From contig NZ_JAATNW010000003.1 of NCBI RefSeq assembly GCF_012911815.1, positions 62,001 through 126,000 on the forward strand: 64,000 nucleotides of DNA, read 5' to 3'. Positions 17,914 to 27,105 of the stretch are shown in pieces. How positions within the stretch are numbered: position 1 is the stretch's first letter; each line of letters opens with the position of its first letter. The stretch comes from Alteromonas ponticola (lineage in GTDB: Bacteria; Pseudomonadota; Gammaproteobacteria; Enterobacterales; Alteromonadaceae). A program made the position numbers and the translations under genes. The notes under the pieces were generated by a model. That model saw nothing but the letters and a program-made list of their open reading frames with translations. It was not told where the DNA came from and searched no databases.

Positions 17914-19254
17914 TTAGCGAAAATCTCCTGCATCCAGTTCATGCTTTTTCATCAATTTGTGCATGTCGGTGCGGTTTCTTCCGGCCAGCTCTGCCGCGCG
18001 GGTGACGTTACCATCAGTCATTTTAAGCAGTTTGTGCAAGTATTTTTGCTCAAATGCATCGCGCGCTTCGGTGAGTGTCGGCCAGCTTTGTTTCGTCGCT
18101 GATAAGGCCTGTTCAACTAAATGCAGCGGAACCCCCGGCGTCTGGGTTAACGCCACACACTGTTCCACCACGTTAACCAGCTGACGCACGTTACCCGGCC
18201 AATCTGATTTGACCATTAACTGCATGGCATCATCAGAGAATTGGTTTACGTTCACACCGTGACGCTGGGCGCTTTGCTGTAACAGTGCTCGCGCCAGTAA
18301 CGGGATATCCTCGCTGCGTTCTTTAAGTGATGGTAATTTCAGGTTAACTACGTTCAAGCGGTAGTATAAATCTTCCCGGAAGGTGCCCTCTTCCATTTCC
18401 TTATGCAGATCTTTGTGCGTGGCTGAAATTACGCGGACGTCTATATCTACATGTTTACTGCTACCGACCGGTCGAATTTGGCGCTCTTGCAATGCACGCA
18501 ATAATTTAACTTGTAGTGTCATTGGCATATCGCCAATTTCGTCTAAAAATAAGGTACCGCCATCTGCTTCACGAAATAAACCCGCATTCGCTTGTACCGC
18601 ACCAGTAAACGCGCCCTTAGCGTGACCAAACAATTCAGATTCAAGCAAGTTTTCTGGCAAGGCTCCGCAGTTGATCGCTACGAAGGGTTTATTATGGCGG
18701 TTACTGGCGCGATGGATAGCATTGGCCAGCAACTCTTTACCGGTTCCGCTGGCTCCGCTGATCAACACGCTCACTTCACGCTGAGCAATCCGGTAAGCCT
18801 GATCCAATACATTCAACATCTCGGGCGAACGAGTAATGATATCCTGACACCAGTCTTTTGGCTGCGCTGCCTGAGACTGACTCAACGCTTTTTGTAAGAG
18901 CTTTCTTAATTCATCATGATCAACCGGTTTGGGTAGAAAACCAAATACCCCTCGCTGTGTGGCGGCTACGGCATCGGCAATAGTCCCGTGAGCAGTCATC
19001 AGAATAACGGGTATATCCTTGCGAATACCCATGACTTCTTCAAACAGGCTCAGACCGTCCAGTCCCGGCATGCGTAAATCACTAAGCACTACATCGAAAT
19101 CATCGCTGCGCAATTTTCTTAGTGCACTGTGGCCATCTTCAACTGCGGTGACGCTATACCCTTCCCCTTCGAGGCGGATGGTAAGCAAACGCAACAAACT
19201 CTTATCATCGTCGACTAATAATAATTGCGGGGCTGCTCTGGTGGTATCGCTCAC
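17914..19254 (-). CDS. glrR: Sigma-54-dependent response regulator GlrR (QseF)
   Basis: This 446-residue NtrC-type activator has a receiver domain (about 8-125) with phospho-acceptor D59 in LSDLRMPG. The AAA+ domain (about 140-375) carries Walker A GASGTGKE and the sigma-54-contacting GAFTGA loop. A Fis-type HTH lies at the C-terminus (AAELAGRNRTDMHKLM). It closely resembles E. coli GlrR, which activates glmY sRNA transcription when phosphorylated by GlrK. It is the third gene of glrK-qseG-glrR and overlaps qseG by 4 bp. Confidence 0.92.
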   Translation of the reverse strand: MSDTTRAAPQLLLVDDDKSLLRLLTIRLEGEGYSVTAVEDGHSALRKLRSDDFDVVLSDLRMPGLDGLSLFEEVMGIRKDIPVILMTAHGTIADAVAATQRGVFGFLPKPVDHDELRKLLQKALSQSQAAQPKDWCQDIITRSPEMLNVLDQAYRIAQREVSVLISGASGTGKELLANAIHRASNRHNKPFVAINCGALPENLLESELFGHAKGAFTGAVQANAGLFREADGGTLFLDEIGDMPMTLQVKLLRALQERQIRPVGSSKHVDIDVRVISATHKDLHKEMEEGTFREDLYYRLNVVNLKLPSLKERSEDIPLLARALLQQSAQRHGVNVNQFSDDAMQLMVKSDWPGNVRQLVNVVEQCVALTQTPGVPLHLVEQALSATKQSWPTLTEARDAFEQKYLHKLLKMTDGNVTRAAELAGRNRTDMHKLMKKHELDAGDFR

Positions 19255-19850
19255 TGCTGACTACTCCTGTTTTTATCCATTAATGAAGCTTCGATTTGCA
19301 ACAGTTCTTCTACTTTTTTGCGCTGGGCTTCCAGCTCTTTTTGCAGGTTTTCGATGCTCTGGCTTTGTTGCGTATTTACTCTGCTCAATAATGTAATGGC
19401 TGATTCATACTCTAACATTTGTTCGTTGGGTGCTTGCACAATTGACTTCACCAGGCGCGCAAAATCAGGCGATAACTTGCCCTGGATCTCCTTCAATAGA
19501 TGCGAAGCGCGTAACCTGTCCTGATATGGCGTGCTAATAGGTAAGGTAAAAATGATTTTGGTTAGTTTGTCTTCAAACGAATTGCCCAGCGCGTTTATAG
19601 TATCTTTTCGTTTTGGCCAGGGCGTCTCATCGGCTTTAATCCATAACGACGTCCAATAGGACAAATCACATTGATGCTCAAACTCTTCGATGTCTTCATC
19701 CACCAGACATAATTCAGAGGTATCAATAGGTTCGGTCTGCTTAACTTCAACTATTTCAGGTGGAATTTGTTGCTCTGGTTCTGCAGGGGGGGGTGGAACC
19801 AATTTACACCCTGCTAATAAAACCACGCAAATACTGCATATTATTCTCAT
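19251..19850 (-). CDS. qseG: QseG-like lipoprotein of the GlrK/GlrR operon
   Basis: This 199-residue protein starts at the ATG at 19850, which begins a lipoprotein signal with lipobox LLAGC (residues 12-16). A Pro/Glu-rich spacer and a mostly helical domain with a C-terminal coiled coil (about 150-190) follow. In E. coli the outer-membrane lipoprotein QseG sits in the same place and stimulates the kinase QseE/GlrK. Here the identity rests on gene order and architecture more than on sequence. The ATG overlaps the glrK stop (TAATG). Confidence 0.75.
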   Translation of the reverse strand: MRIICSICVVLLAGCKLVPPPPAEPEQQIPPEIVEVKQTEPIDTSELCLVDEDIEEFEHQCDLSYWTSLWIKADETPWPKRKDTINALGNSFEDKLTKIIFTLPISTPYQDRLRASHLLKEIQGKLSPDFARLVKSIVQAPNEQMLEYESAITLLSRVNTQQSQSIENLQKELEAQRKKVEELLQIEASLMDKNRSSQQ

Positions 19851-21247
19851 TACACCATTTCCTTCTGCGGGATGGTTACACGGAAGCAAACATCAGCATA
19901 ATCAACATCAACAACTGCTACGTCACCGTGCATCAGGCGTGCGCAATCGGATACTATCGACAAGCCCAGCCCTGTGCCAATCACATTGTCGTTTCGAGGA
20001 TCTTCTCCTCTGGTGAAAGGCTCAAACAACTTTTCGACCGATTCTGCTGGAATTCGTTTCCCCCTGTTCGCCACATCAAGAATGGCTTTATCCCGCTTCA
20101 TATAAATACTCACGTTGATCGGGCGGCCGACCGCTCCATGAGCAACCGCGTTTGACACCAGATTATCCAATATTCGCCGGTAAAGTTCTTCATCTATTAG
20201 AATTGTTTCTACCTGCAGATCTACTGTAACCTCTCTGTCCTGTAGTGCCAGTGCATAATCTTCCAGACATTCTTTAAGCAGGCGACTGACATCCACCTGG
20301 GCGAATGTCGGCTGCGCCTGCTGTAATAATAAATTATAGTCGAGTAATTTTTCGACCAGCTGGTTTAATCGCTGAGTGCTGGATGTAAGCAGGCCAAGCA
20401 CTTCTACCTGTTGTGGGTTAAGCTCACCAACTACATTGTCAGATAATAAACTGCACCCCTCTTTGATGCTTGCTAGTGGCGTTTTAAGTTCATGCGCCGC
20501 ATGACGTAACAGCGCTGTTCGAATATGTTCTAATTGCTGTAATCGCTCAGCCAGCCAGTGCAAATCCTTTTCAACGCCAATCAGTTCTCTGGGCGCATGC
20601 GTAGATAATGGGGGTAAGTCCCCCTCTTGCTGAGCCAAAATACGTATAATCTGCTTGAGCTTTTTAACTGGGTTAACAATAAGTTGACTACCCAGTAAAA
20701 TCAGTAATAACGACACACTAACCAGCATCGCCGTCGACCAGGCCTGTTTCGCCTGCATCGTGTTTAGGTCGTCTTTTTGAATGGCCAGCCGTTGTTGAAT
20801 AGCCAAATCCACATCGCCACGCATGCTGGCCACACTACTATTCAATGATGCCAGATAGGTGTTCATCAGAAATTGGTCATCGATTCTGCGAAAAGCTTTA
20901 AGTTGCGTAATGTGATTATCCAGGCGAACGCAGGTCTGACTGTCCTCCAGCGCCTTGCACAACGATTTTTTCGCGTCGATGAACTGCAACATGGCGTTGT
21001 CGGTTAAATCAGCAACCGCATTACTTTCCAGCACAACAAATTGCCTGATGCTGCGTTCCAGATCAATCGCTGCGGCGTCAAGCTGTTGCATCAACCCAAC
21101 AACATTGACCACGTAACGAGTTTCGATTGTTGTCATACGGCCGACTTTGGCTAAGTCGTTCTGACTTTGCCATAGCAATGCAATCAGTGGGACCAATGCC
21201 AGCACAAAACTGCCTAATGTAAGTTGTCTTAAGGAACCTAGTCTCAC
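19850..21247 (-). CDS. glrK: Sensor histidine kinase GlrK (QseE)
   Basis: This 465-residue membrane kinase has transmembrane helices near residues 12-30 and 170-190 flanking a helical periplasmic sensor. A HAMP-like segment follows, then a HisKA domain with the phosphorylated histidine in HAAHELKTPLASI (about 245) and a HATPase domain with N box NLVSNAVAHG and G boxes DVANRGKRI and GTGLGLSI. It phosphorylates GlrR, probably in response to envelope conditions sensed with QseG. First gene of the operon. Confidence 0.92.
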   Translation of the reverse strand: MRLGSLRQLTLGSFVLALVPLIALLWQSQNDLAKVGRMTTIETRYVVNVVGLMQQLDAAAIDLERSIRQFVVLESNAVADLTDNAMLQFIDAKKSLCKALEDSQTCVRLDNHITQLKAFRRIDDQFLMNTYLASLNSSVASMRGDVDLAIQQRLAIQKDDLNTMQAKQAWSTAMLVSVSLLLILLGSQLIVNPVKKLKQIIRILAQQEGDLPPLSTHAPRELIGVEKDLHWLAERLQQLEHIRTALLRHAAHELKTPLASIKEGCSLLSDNVVGELNPQQVEVLGLLTSSTQRLNQLVEKLLDYNLLLQQAQPTFAQVDVSRLLKECLEDYALALQDREVTVDLQVETILIDEELYRRILDNLVSNAVAHGAVGRPINVSIYMKRDKAILDVANRGKRIPAESVEKLFEPFTRGEDPRNDNVIGTGLGLSIVSDCARLMHGDVAVVDVDYADVCFRVTIPQKEMV

Positions 21248-21489
21248 TAATTATTCACACTACGTCTTTGTTTTACTTTTTATTTGATATTCGCCTGTAC
21301 TTTACATGCTCTGCATCAACAAAGACTGACGCAATATAGCGAATAAAAGTATGCATTGCGATTCCATGTGACTACGTTTTTATGGGCTTGCTTAACCTAG
21401 TACACTTTTTTGCAACAGATAACGTAAAAAACACGAAAACGGATTTTTTACGTTACTTAATAGTAACGTTTTATTTTTAGTTTACAGAA

Positions 21490-21756
21490 TTATTTTTGAC
21501 TGTCTGGGATAGCTGCTATTTTTCCACTCGCCTTCAGTTCTTCCGGACTGAGCTTGCCATCTTCATTGGCGTCAATCATACCAAAATGTCGAAGCAGGTC
21601 GGTATTACTCACCGCTTCTCGAAGAGAAATATAACCATCCTGGTCCATATCCAGTTTAGTCAGCAAATCAGCCTGGGCTTTGGCGTTCGCAACCAATGTG
21701 GTCTGCACAGCAATGGCGACAACCATCATTAATAAAAATTTTTCTACTCGTTTCAT
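21490..21756 (-). CDS. Small secreted EF-hand protein
   Basis: This 88-residue protein starts at the ATG at 21756, six bases after AAGGAG. It has a signal peptide (residues 1-29, ending AKAQA) and two calcium-binding EF-hand loops: DMDQDGYISLREA and DANEDGKLSPEE. It is presumably a periplasmic or secreted calcium-binding protein. It lies between the glr operon and the GGDEF-EAL gene on the same strand, but 240 bp from glrK, so a shared transcript is uncertain. No family symbol is justified. Confidence 0.8.
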   Translation of the reverse strand: MKRVEKFLLMMVVAIAVQTTLVANAKAQADLLTKLDMDQDGYISLREAVSNTDLLRHFGMIDANEDGKLSPEELKASGKIAAIPDSQK

Positions 21757-21970
21757 ACACAACTCCTTCTTTTTACTTTTCACTTTTCACTTTTCAATGG
21801 CAGTTTTCACACTTCATCTAACAGTGAAGACAATAGTAATATCAGGAACCCTAAGCCAGAAACAAGCCAACATTATAAAACTCATTTAATTCATATAGTT
21901 ACGCAAAAGTGTTGCAACAAACGGATAATTCATGTTCCTTTTTAGCAACACTATAGCGTGAAATGTTAGC

Positions 21971-24046
21971 TCAGGAAGCAGGAGTTGTTTGACGGTGAAA
22001 CCGAACTGGCAGAAAAGGCAGGCTATCCAGCGGAACCGGTTCACTAAACAAAAACCCCTGAACGTGGTCACATCCGTGTTCCAGCAAATAGTCCCATTGA
22101 TTATGATTTTCAATCCCTTCGGCACAGATAGTGAGTGACAGGCGTTTGGCTAAGTCAATGATAGTGCCGGTAACTAATCGGCTGCGTTCTGATGTTTCAA
22201 GTTCGCGGATAAATTGACGATCGATTTTAAGTGTATCAATACTGATTTGAGTGAGGTAACTGAGCGATGAATACCCCGTACCAAAATCATCCAGCGCAAT
22301 AGCACATCCCATATTGCCTACTCTTCGGAAAAACTTGTTCGACAAGGCAAAGTTTTCCAGATAGGCTGACTCGGTTACTTCAAATTCAATGTATTCCGGG
22401 TTCACCATATGGCGATTAAAGATGTCGTGAATCATATCAAACAATCCCCCATGCCTTAGATCATGGCCAGATAAATTGACTGAAACCCGAAAACGACGCT
22501 TTAAAATAGAACGGATGGCAGGCATCTCCTTAGCCACTTGTTCAATCATCCATTCGGTTATCGAAGTGATTTTTCCGCCCCGCTCTGCAATGGGAATGAA
22601 TTCACCTGGCATGATCATGCCAAATTCCGGATGCTGCCACCTGATGAGCGCTTCGAACGCGATAATTAACCCGTTTTTATCGATTTTGGGCTGGTAATAA
22701 ACAATAAACTCATTGTTGCTAATGGCCTGTTCAATGCTGTTGGCAATTGACAGTTTGCGCTTATGGGAGTCCACCATATCGATAGTGAAGACTGTAAAGG
22801 TACCGCGCCCCCTTGCCTTTGAGCGATACATCGCCAAATCGGCGTTACTCATCAACTGACTTAATTCATAACTCGCATCTTTCGCCCGTGCAATACCGAT
22901 ACTTACGCCAACCGTCAGTGACAATCCACGCAACTGAAAGGGCTCTGAAAATGCTGAAATAACCCGGTTAGCCATATTGGTAACACTGGTATCGCTGGTG
23001 TCGCGGTCGGGTAAAATAATAAATTCATCTCCCCCCAGCCGCGCAACCAAATCGCCCTCGCGCAACATGGTTGTCACTCTGTCCGCCACTTCGATAAGGA
23101 TTAAGTCGCCCGTTTCGTGGCCTAACGAATCATTGATGCCCTTAAACCCATCCAAATCGAAAAACATCAGGACCAAATCGTCGTCAGCTCGTTTTGCTCT
23201 GGCTAGCTCAAGACGCAAATTATCCATCACGAACTGACGATTAGGTAAACCCGTGAGGCTATCGAAATTCGCCAACCGGGTCATAGTTTGCTGTTGCTCA
23301 ACCAACGTTTGATTTTGCTCGTGATTTATCGTTAGTTCGACTTCAATGGTATCCATCAAGCTGTTGATGTTGTCGCCGAGGTGTCCAAACTCATTATTAT
23401 GGTGCTCGTTGTATCGCAGCGCATAATCTTTACTTTCGCTCACCTCATGGGTAAATCTCGAGAGCGCATACAATGGTCTGAGCAAGCGATTGACGAATAA
23501 AAAACTGACCAGCAAAATAAGTAATAACACAACTAAGATCAATGGCAGAGATTGCCATAATAGTGAACGTTTACTGCGCTTTATCAAATGTGTCGCATCG
23601 TTGACTAAAACCAGAAAGCCTTCAGGAAAATCCTGCGGGCCGATTCGTTCGAATGTTACCAGATGACCATTAATCAAAAAGCTGCCCACGTCCCAGGGCT
23701 GGGTTGAGTCCAACAGCGGGAAATTCTTTTGTGAATCAAAACGAGCGCCCTGGAAAAAAGCAATCTGCTTGAAATCGATATTGTAAATAGCAGCGTAGGC
23801 TAACGCGTCATATGCGATCAAACTGCTTAAGCTTGGCTCAAGATCAGTGATATTTACAGGTCGCGTTTCCATCACAGGTTGCAGATCTGCGCTCAAGTCT
23901 CTCGCAAGCGAAGCGTAGTGCGCTTTTACCGAGTTGAAAAGAAGCGCTTCGTGCTCTTCCTGTGTAAGCCAAAGCACGATCAAGGTAGACAAAATCACCG
24001 CACCTACGATAATGGCGGTGAGAGAAGATTTTACTGGCTTAAACAC
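21971..24046 (-). CDS. Membrane GGDEF-EAL c-di-GMP enzyme
   Basis: This 691-residue protein has an N-terminal transmembrane helix (8-28), a periplasmic sensor (about 30-160) and a second helix (about 165-190). HAMP, GGDEF (about 265-425) and EAL (about 435-685) domains follow. Both active sites look intact: GGDEF itself, an RxxD inhibitory site five residues before it (REGD), and in the EAL domain EALIRW, EVTES and DDFGTGYSS. It could make or break c-di-GMP; dual proteins often do mainly one. It is the last gene of a same-strand row with the TerB and partner-switch genes. Confidence 0.92.
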   Translation of the reverse strand: MFKPVKSSLTAIIVGAVILSTLIVLWLTQEEHEALLFNSVKAHYASLARDLSADLQPVMETRPVNITDLEPSLSSLIAYDALAYAAIYNIDFKQIAFFQGARFDSQKNFPLLDSTQPWDVGSFLINGHLVTFERIGPQDFPEGFLVLVNDATHLIKRSKRSLLWQSLPLILVVLLLILLVSFLFVNRLLRPLYALSRFTHEVSESKDYALRYNEHHNNEFGHLGDNINSLMDTIEVELTINHEQNQTLVEQQQTMTRLANFDSLTGLPNRQFVMDNLRLELARAKRADDDLVLMFFDLDGFKGINDSLGHETGDLILIEVADRVTTMLREGDLVARLGGDEFIILPDRDTSDTSVTNMANRVISAFSEPFQLRGLSLTVGVSIGIARAKDASYELSQLMSNADLAMYRSKARGRGTFTVFTIDMVDSHKRKLSIANSIEQAISNNEFIVYYQPKIDKNGLIIAFEALIRWQHPEFGMIMPGEFIPIAERGGKITSITEWMIEQVAKEMPAIRSILKRRFRVSVNLSGHDLRHGGLFDMIHDIFNRHMVNPEYIEFEVTESAYLENFALSNKFFRRVGNMGCAIALDDFGTGYSSLSYLTQISIDTLKIDRQFIRELETSERSRLVTGTIIDLAKRLSLTICAEGIENHNQWDYLLEHGCDHVQGFLFSEPVPLDSLPFLPVRFHRQTTPAS

Positions 24047-24100
24047 TGTACTGCACCTGTTCCCATTCTTTCAGTGTTACCTTTCCTTAGCGACCGGGTA

Positions 24101-24538
24101 CTATTCTCCAGTAACCGACAATTTCGTTTTAATAAACTGGCTATGAGGAATATGCAAAAGGTCTGCTATCCTGCGGATTGTATGCTCTTCTATGGGAGCA
24201 ATCGTGTTATCAGCATAGGCTACTTGCCATAAGCCTTTTAAGATGGCTTGTTTTTTCTCATTATCGCATTGCTGGTTGATGGCTTGCGTAAATTGCACCA
24301 AATCGACGGCATCTTCTGCCGTTTCTCGCCCCTCTTCTACCAGGCTCTGCCGGGCTTCATCGGACAACGAAAACTGCTTTTCAAGAATGGCTTTGTAAGC
24401 GGTGAGTTCGCGCTCATCGGTTTCGCGATCAGCTCGGATAATTTCGCTGAGAAGCGCTGCTGTGGCTAACTCAACAGAAAGTGACTCTTCTTTTTTGTCA
24501 TTTGACTGTTTAAACAAGTCCAGTACCGCTTTTAACAT
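24101..24538 (-). CDS. TerB-family protein
   Basis: This 145-residue all-helical, acidic protein of the TerB/DjlA-N fold has conserved IIRADRETDERELTAY and YADNTIAPIEEHTIRRIA segments, the two acidic helical hairpins that can bind metal in this family. No other tellurite-resistance genes are nearby, so a tellurite role is not supported. The function is unknown. It lies between the partner-switch regulator and the GGDEF-EAL gene. Confidence 0.75.
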   Translation of the reverse strand: MLKAVLDLFKQSNDKKEESLSVELATAALLSEIIRADRETDERELTAYKAILEKQFSLSDEARQSLVEEGRETAEDAVDLVQFTQAINQQCDNEKKQAILKGLWQVAYADNTIAPIEEHTIRRIADLLHIPHSQFIKTKLSVTGE

Positions 24539-24628
24539 AGCTATTCTCTTTATAGTGCAAATGAAGCCATCCCACTATATCAAAATAGCCTGCGAACGCC
24601 ACGCTAAATGTTAACCTTTTGTATAAAC

Positions 24629-26272
24629 TCAAACTTTCATGGTTACGGTTATTTTTGATCCATTATTGGCGTACTCAACATTTTCACAAAGTTCCCGCAG
24701 TAAGGTCACACCCCGTCCTGAGCTACTGTCTAAATCAGGGTTTGTCACTCGTTCAACATCAAAACCCTGGCCTGAATCTTCCATTATCAGGGTCAATGCC
24801 TTTCCTATCGGGTCGTATCTCGCCGCAATGCTGATGTATCCATTTTGCAGAGCCGCCAGGCGTTTTTCCCGTTCGTCGTAGTAAGCGATAAAGCCTTCTG
24901 GTGAACGTTTTATGCTTGAATCAAGATTCAGCAATCCATGTTCAAGTGAGTTATTAAACATTTCGGTCAGTACCGTAAACAGATTGGAGCGGATCCAGTT
25001 TAACCCTTGCTGGCTATTGATCATGTCCATTATTGTTTCCAGTACGTGTTCGTTTTGCAGATCTGCACTGGTTAACTTCATGTTGATTTCAAACGGCGTT
25101 TTACTTAGCTGAATATTATCCTTTAGCTCGTATAATGGTGTCGCCCGATAGATGGCAATGGTCATATCATCATGAGGTTCGGCCTCACCCAGGTACGCTC
25201 TTGCCTGTTGATAAAGGTGTTCAGCGGTAACATGTGGAGCAGCTAAGAACCAGCGTTGCAGTCCATCTTCATCCAGCATCCTGCCCTCATCGTTAGTAAT
25301 TTCCATTAAACCGTCAGTGCAGGAAAATAGTTGGTCGCCATATTGCGCATCAAATACTTCACATACGCTATCAAACTCACTCTGCTCAAGAATGCCCAAT
25401 GCCATATGTCTGGAGTCAACAGTTCTAACGAGTTTACCGGTTTCACTTTTCAACATCATTTGCGGCATACCGCCATTCCAGACGGTGAGGCGTTTACCTG
25501 ATGCATCAACCTCAACCAGGACCGCAGCGAAGAACATATCGGGTGGTAGCAACTCAAGTAGCATGCCATTAAGCGTGTACGCCATTTCACTAACAGACAA
25601 GCCTTTCACTGACATAGCCCGAAAAATCCGCGTGACAGGCAGAGCACCTATTGCAGAGGCCAGACCGTGTCCAGTAAAGTCGCCTAAAAGAAAATAGAGT
25701 CCACCACCCGGGCTGGCAGCACAAAGAAATAAATCACCATTGAAGGTAGCCGCTGGGGATATTTTATAATCGAAAAATCGGCTTACCGATTTGTTGTTCA
25801 CAATTGCGTTAGAGAAGATGTGTTCAACGATGGTGTGTTCTCTATCTACGTTACGCTGGAACCCTAATAGTTCTTGATTTTGTTTATCTACGCGTTTGCT
25901 GAGTAAGCGAATGCGGCTGTGGGCGCGAATTTTAGCCGCTAGTATTAAGCGGTCAAAAGGTTTAGAGACGAAATCATCGCCGCCTACTTCCAGACATTTA
26001 ATCAGGCTTTCACGATCGTCCAATGCAGTGATGAAAATAATAGGTAGATAACTTGCTTTGTAAAGTGTCTTTAGCTTTGGCGCCACCTCAAAACCGCTCA
26101 TACCGGGCATCATGACATCCAGTAAAACCAGATCAGGCTGGTGCTTCTCGGCTAGCCGAAGTGCTTCAGTTCCATCTTCAGCTTCAAAACAATCCGTGTA
26201 CCCTTCTTCCTTTAACATGTGCAAAAGTAAGGAACGATTCACTGGCTCGTCATCTACAATTAAAATACGCAT
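24629..26272 (-). CDS. Response regulator with PP2C phosphatase and anti-sigma-type kinase domains (HsbR-like)
   Basis: This 547-residue three-domain regulator has a receiver (1-120, phospho-acceptor D52 in LLDVMMPG), a SpoIIE/PP2C phosphatase (about 165-380; GDLF, GDFTGHG and PHDDMT metal-binding motifs) and a C-terminal RsbW-like HATPase (about 400-547; N box EMFNNSLEHG, G boxes EDSGQGF and SSGRGV). The architecture is that of Pseudomonas HsbR, which both phosphorylates and dephosphorylates its STAS partner. That partner is encoded 24 bp upstream here. I chose the ATG at 26272 because GGGG is correctly spaced for it; another ATG lies two codons earlier. Confidence 0.88.
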   Translation of the reverse strand: MRILIVDDEPVNRSLLLHMLKEEGYTDCFEAEDGTEALRLAEKHQPDLVLLDVMMPGMSGFEVAPKLKTLYKASYLPIIFITALDDRESLIKCLEVGGDDFVSKPFDRLILAAKIRAHSRIRLLSKRVDKQNQELLGFQRNVDREHTIVEHIFSNAIVNNKSVSRFFDYKISPAATFNGDLFLCAASPGGGLYFLLGDFTGHGLASAIGALPVTRIFRAMSVKGLSVSEMAYTLNGMLLELLPPDMFFAAVLVEVDASGKRLTVWNGGMPQMMLKSETGKLVRTVDSRHMALGILEQSEFDSVCEVFDAQYGDQLFSCTDGLMEITNDEGRMLDEDGLQRWFLAAPHVTAEHLYQQARAYLGEAEPHDDMTIAIYRATPLYELKDNIQLSKTPFEINMKLTSADLQNEHVLETIMDMINSQQGLNWIRSNLFTVLTEMFNNSLEHGLLNLDSSIKRSPEGFIAYYDEREKRLAALQNGYISIAARYDPIGKALTLIMEDSGQGFDVERVTNPDLDSSSGRGVTLLRELCENVEYANNGSKITVTMKV

Positions 26273-26296
26273 TAACATTCCCCGCGTTGAATAAAA

Positions 26297-26608
26297 TTAT
26301 CGTTCGCTGATTACAAACTTTTTATCGAAACGCGAAATTTTAAGAATGCGCGCCACCTGGGGCCGACTGTTTACAATGTGATATTTGATTCCGTTTTCGT
26401 TAAAAAACTTTTGCATGTTTAACAACATGCCAAGCGCGGAACTGTCTATGTATTGCGTCTCTGCCAGATCAACCACTATTTGATTCGGTGATTCTGGCGT
26501 ATCTGTATAAGCGTGGCGAAACTCTTGAACTTTACTGTAATCAAACTTTTCATCCATTGTTATGGTGAGAGATCTGTTCGCTTGTTCCCAATTCGTGCTA
26601 ATTGCCAT
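26297..26608 (-). CDS. STAS-domain anti-sigma factor antagonist (HsbA/CrsA-like)
   Basis: This 103-residue single STAS domain has the conserved phosphorylation loop YIDSSALGML (serine at about residue 56). Such proteins bind an anti-sigma factor or other target only when unphosphorylated, and are controlled by a kinase/phosphatase such as the one encoded next. In Pseudomonas HsbA links to FlgM and a diguanylate cyclase; in Shewanella CrsA links to RpoS. The output here is unknown. First gene of the row ending in the GGDEF-EAL enzyme. Confidence 0.88.
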   Translation of the reverse strand: MAISTNWEQANRSLTITMDEKFDYSKVQEFRHAYTDTPESPNQIVVDLAETQYIDSSALGMLLNMQKFFNENGIKYHIVNSRPQVARILKISRFDKKFVISER

Positions 26609-26705
26609 TCATTTCTCCAAAGCGGCTAAATCCGTTATATTATTAACATACTAGCGATGTTCTTTTACAATAGTAGATAAGATTCATTTTAAAAAAAGTC
26701 ATACC

Positions 26706-27029
26706 ATGCAAAATTCCAAATTGGTTTATAGCACCGAAAGCGGGCGAATACACGAATCGGCAGGATCAGACGTGCGGTCTACATCAAAAGATGGCGTGGT
26801 GCGAATTCATAGGGAAACCAAAGGACGCAAGGGAAAAGGTGTCTCGATTATTCACGGTTTAGATTTGGATGCCAAAGCTTTAAAAAATGTCTGCACCGAA
26901 CTGAAGAAAAAATGTGGTTGTGGCGGTGCGGTGAAAGATGGCACCATTGAAGTACAGACCGATGATCGCGCCAAATTACAAACACTTTTGCAGGCTAAAG
27001 GGTTTAGCGTAAAACTCGCTGGCGGATAA
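26706..27029 (+). CDS. yciH: SUI1/eIF1-like translation factor YciH
   Basis: This 107-residue protein of the SUI1 family has the basic segment IHRETKGRKGKGVSII and the CGCGGAVKDG motif followed by IEVQTDD. In E. coli YciH affects start-site fidelity and translation under stress. It is divergent from the STAS gene across 97 bp and precedes the double-receiver gene by 76 bp on the same strand. Confidence 0.92.
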   Translation: MQNSKLVYSTESGRIHESAGSDVRSTSKDGVVRIHRETKGRKGKGVSIIHGLDLDAKALKNVCTELKKKCGCGGAVKDGTIEVQTDDRAKLQTLLQAKGFSVKLAGG

Positions 27030-27105
27030 ACCAGAATTATTTTTAAATCTTAACGTCGCGCCAACTTATTTGTGTTAAGCGACTACTATAAATGAGTAAA
27101 CATAG

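Noticed and set aside
21771..21797. Short direct repeats of CTTTTCA before the EF-hand gene
   Set aside because: Low-complexity pyrimidine-rich leader. There is no palindrome or spacing suggestive of an operator.
24101..24538. Tellurite resistance locus
   Set aside because: Only isolated TerB-fold proteins occur (here and at 48632-49051), with no terC, terD or related genes.
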